Of a DNA stretch of 64,000 nucleotides, positions 60,810 through 64,000 are shown piece after piece. Position 1 is the stretch's first letter. Every line of letters starts with the position of its first letter. Made by a program: the position numbers and the translations under genes. The notes beneath the pieces were generated by a model. The model was not told the origin of the DNA. It saw nothing but the letters and a program-made list of their open reading frames with translations, and did not search any database. Source of the DNA: Lagopus muta (Eukaryota > Chordata > Aves > Galliformes > Phasianidae); NCBI RefSeq assembly GCF_023343835.1, contig NC_064435.1, forward strand, positions 42,060,603 through 42,124,602, given 5' to 3'.

Positions 60810-63800
60810 ATGTTATTTCAAAGGGAATTTCTGCTTGGAAAACTAGTTCAGAACAGGAACACGCAAATACACACACTGCAAATGCCCTAATGTTATCTGC
60901 ATAACTCGCAGGTATGCAATTAACAAAAACAAAGAGGGAGGAAAGAAAAAAGGAGTGTTTCTCCCTTTTACCCAAAAGTGCTGCTTCAGGGGTAGGAGTG
61001 GGAGTTAGGAGAGGGGAACAGATCTGGAGATTTACAAAAAAAAAAACGAAGTAAATAATATGTGCTGGACATTGGAACACGTATGTACACACAAACACAG
61101 AGCAGTGTGTTATCAAGCAAATCTTTCACCACTTTTCAGTGCATAAACTATTAACACCCAATGGTGCAAACTGCACAGTCATAAGAAAACAGAATGACAT
61201 TGGGCGTGAAGCCCAAAAGAAAAGGAGTCATTCAAAATTAACTTCTAAAGGTGATTGTGTTCTGCTTTAGGACCATAGGTCACTCTTCCCCAAGCATTTG
61301 TGTGATATGAGAATGCAAGAAAGATTTTCAGTCCTACTAAGTGGGTTCCCATATCACTGCAGTTGCTTTTGAATATTTCAATAACCTAAAACTATTTTCT
61401 GTAACAACATTTCACAACTGTTGTTAACTAATTGGTCAAATTTATTCCTGGTGCAATTTCAGTGACTCGTGAATGAAAGAAATGGAACTGCACTATGGAA
61501 GAGTTTGGTCAGTGGTGTAATACAACATAGCACCATTTAGTCTAATGCCACTTTAAATAACATTTTATCATGACCTCACACATGCAAGTTGCAATCCTGA
61601 TACAAATATGTCAATCTGACATGAATGAGTTACCTACCACATTAGTCACACTCTTATCCTTTGAACAAAGTAAAACTATTTTTGTGGCTGGAATTTATTT
61701 CTGTATGATGTTAGTCAATACAAGAAGTATTTCAAGATGCAAGTACAAACAAATATTGACTTATGTGCTGTGGACAGGAAAACCTGAGCTAGAAATAAGG
61801 ATTCCCAGCAGGCTAATATAAACACAGGTTATAAGAAGTCTAAGACTGGTCGCTCTTCATTTTAAATAGAAGCATCCTACCTATACCAAGTATAAATACA
61901 ATGCAATACAATTCCAATACAAAGGCTCCTCAAATATGAACTTGATATGCATGAACTGACTACACTCATGCTTACCCATGAGTATTTTCCAGTCGCTATT
62001 TTTCCAGCAGCATACCACTGAGTGCAAATTTTCACAGATTACTTCTAGGTTTTTGCTTGGCTGGCATATTGTCTTACGAGGAGACGTGAAAATGCTGAGA
62101 AGCCGTTTCTTAACTCTCATTTCATATTAAGGAGCACTTTTGTATAGAAAAAATATATTATTGTATCAGCAACAAATTTGTTAGTGTAATTATAAATGGC
62201 CTTTGTATCACACAGTGTCAAAAATAATATTGATATGTTGCTAATTACAATAAAAGAGAACATCAAGGTGCACCATAGAGCTTCCTATGACAGGAATGTA
62301 TGTTGTAGATATTCCAGCTCAATGTTAAGACAACAAACGGCATTTATCATGTTTGCAAAAATGGTCCCACAAGGAAATAAATGCGATTCCTCCATTCAGT
62401 AGGACCTCACTAATACCAGCGTCACGGAGACCCGTTACAGCTTACTAGTAAGTGTGTAAACACAGATTGAATTTAAAAAGTACTGTGTAAAATGTAGTAT
62501 GCTGTTTCCTAAAATCATTAATTTCCTAAATTCATTCACATTAATATTAATTCACAATATTTCAGAATGCCACAGTAACTGCAGCATTATATACTTAAGT
62601 AATGCTGAGATCTAAACAGTATTACACCTGATGCACACTTATTACACTCTTATTACATTGCTCTGAGAACTGTGAAAAGAAAACCAGTTTTCTTGAGCAG
62701 ATTGGAAGGCCTTTGGATTAATGAGGTGCTACTGTAATGGTAAAAATAACATTTCTCTCTGATGCTCACATTTGGGCAGACCCAATCATGTATTAACAGA
62801 TGGATGATTTGCACTCTACATTCTGTGTTCTTGAAGTGGGAGTGAAAAAAAACAGGAATTTTCATCTCCCCAGCAACTGCACGTGCTTTATCCCTTTATA
62901 ATATTTTCCTTTTAGGTGTATAGGGCCCCCAAATTATTGTTTCTCTTATCTGCTGTAATGGTGGCTCACACATATGGAATGCAACTATAGTCCTAAATTT
63001 AAATACAGTACTGGATAAATACTGAAGATCACTTTAAAGATGCAGTATCCCTTTAAAAAATGCCTTTTCGCTTTCAAATTTCTAAAATGTAGAGTAAGAG
63101 GTCCACATTTCTTTCAGGGGAAAAAAAAAAAAAAAAGAAAAAGTAGTGCTTAAGAATGATTTTAAGTGACAAAATTCAGATGTTATTTTGAGTAACTCAC
63201 ATAAAAGGAAAAATAACAGATAATCTAGTATTCAATTAATACACAATTAGAATATTTCCTTATTAATTCATCATAAAAATGCATTGATTTTAGACCACAG
63301 GACGGCTAAAATATCCAGAACCTATTACATACGTCTGACCCTATATACATTTGGGGCTGACGAACCAAGTGGACAGATTAGAGAGACAAATACAAAGAAT
63401 ATTTGAGGAAACAGGAAAAGAGGCTTCTAATCCCCAGTAGAAAAGTTACTTTCTCAAGACTCTACTGAAGGCAACGTGATTCCAGTGCTGGTCTCACTAA
63501 CCCATCACTAATATGAGTCTTTCTCAAGGAATCAAGGAGAAGAGATGATAAGTAAGATTTCAGTTCCATAATCTCCAGCAGGCACATGAGGAAACTCTTC
63601 TAATGATCTAAATTCCTCATTTTTTGCTAAGTGAGGTGACTATATTTTAGGTCTAGACAGTACAAGTTTTAAAAAAACAATTCAATTAGCAGAAAAACTG
63701 CAAAGTAACTGAGAGGCTACCATGACCAATGTGCACACCCTGCCCACATGATGGGCAGCTGGCATGCAGTGTGCAGTTCTGCATAGTACTCCATTTCTCG

Positions 63801-64000
63801 TAGAGTTAATTTTCCACTGATCTTTAACCGGTAGCTTCTATCAACAATCAAAAAAGTGGGGGAAAATGTGCTGCACTTTGTGCAAATAAATAGGAGCTAG
63901 GAATGCCATGCAATAATGCCTTTTTTTTTTTTTTTTTTAATCTTTTCATAACAGCATGAATGCTCATAGAAGCTTTGGTGGCAAAGCTCTCAGTTTTTTT

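Larger units (their letters stand above)
59205..64000 (-). other. Candidate long 3' UTR of a leftward gene (ASXL3?)
   Basis: No CR1, LTR or mariner sequence occurs in this 4.8-kb segment, in contrast to the 40 kb before it. Read on the minus strand it has AATAAA signals near its end (59338-59333 and 59226-59221) and no long frame. In mammals NOL4 and ASXL3 are neighbours transcribed towards each other, and ASXL3 has a multi-kilobase 3' UTR. The position and strand fit, with the stop codon beyond the window. This is inferred from synteny. No ASXL3 protein sequence is visible here. Confidence 0.4.

Noticed and set aside
1..64000. Prokaryotic-type systems (CRISPR, operons, toxin-antitoxin, phage islands)
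   Set aside because: No direct-repeat arrays, ribosome binding sites or dense coding. Spliced exons, CR1 and mariner elements show vertebrate nuclear DNA.

Overview
This is vertebrate nuclear DNA, almost certainly from a galliform bird and most likely chicken. CR1 retrotransposons with the bird-type 3' end are found throughout. There is a mariner copy of the chicken type and a compact alpharetrovirus-like solo LTR. The DNA is AT-rich, poor in genes and full of poly(A)/poly(T) runs, which fits a macrochromosome. There are no operons, ribosome binding sites, CRISPR arrays or tRNA/rRNA genes. Nearly all open frames are chance frames, antisense CR1 or frames carried across poly(A) runs.

The one certain gene is NOL4, on the + strand. 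The window holds its last two coding exons (2505-2685 and 13325-13518). They splice in phase and encode the C-terminus, which ends in LILQQN. A long 3' UTR follows, to about 15.6 kb, with three AATAAA signals. Everything before 2505 is intron. The 10.6-kb last intron carries several CR1 pieces and an unexplained open stretch at 12.6-13.1 kb.

From about 15.6 to 59.2 kb lies an intergenic desert built from old and young mobile DNA. It contains CR1 fragments in both orientations, including a very old 1.4-kb copy at 53.6-55.0 kb. It also contains three same-strand copies of a roughly 315-bp LTR-like repeat (19.4, 23.2 and 42.5 kb), two of which sit inside CR1 copies. A 231-bp solo LTR with an exact 6-bp target duplication lies at 24.3-24.5 kb, and a mariner 5' half at 33.5 kb. 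An AT-rich segment at 58.44-58.81 kb has nested inverted repeats and telomere-like words.

The last 4.8 kb (59.2-64.0 kb) has no recognisable mobile elements. Its minus strand has AATAAA signals at its low-coordinate end, as expected of a long 3' UTR transcribed leftwards. In human, ASXL3 lies tail-to-tail with NOL4, so an ASXL3 3' UTR is the leading guess. A short minus-strand frame at 60341-60439 has coding-like codon use and could be a terminal coding exon, but I do not recognise it. I found no convincing new biological system. The items most worth checking are that possible exon, the solo LTR, the nested LTR-like family and the inverted-repeat element.
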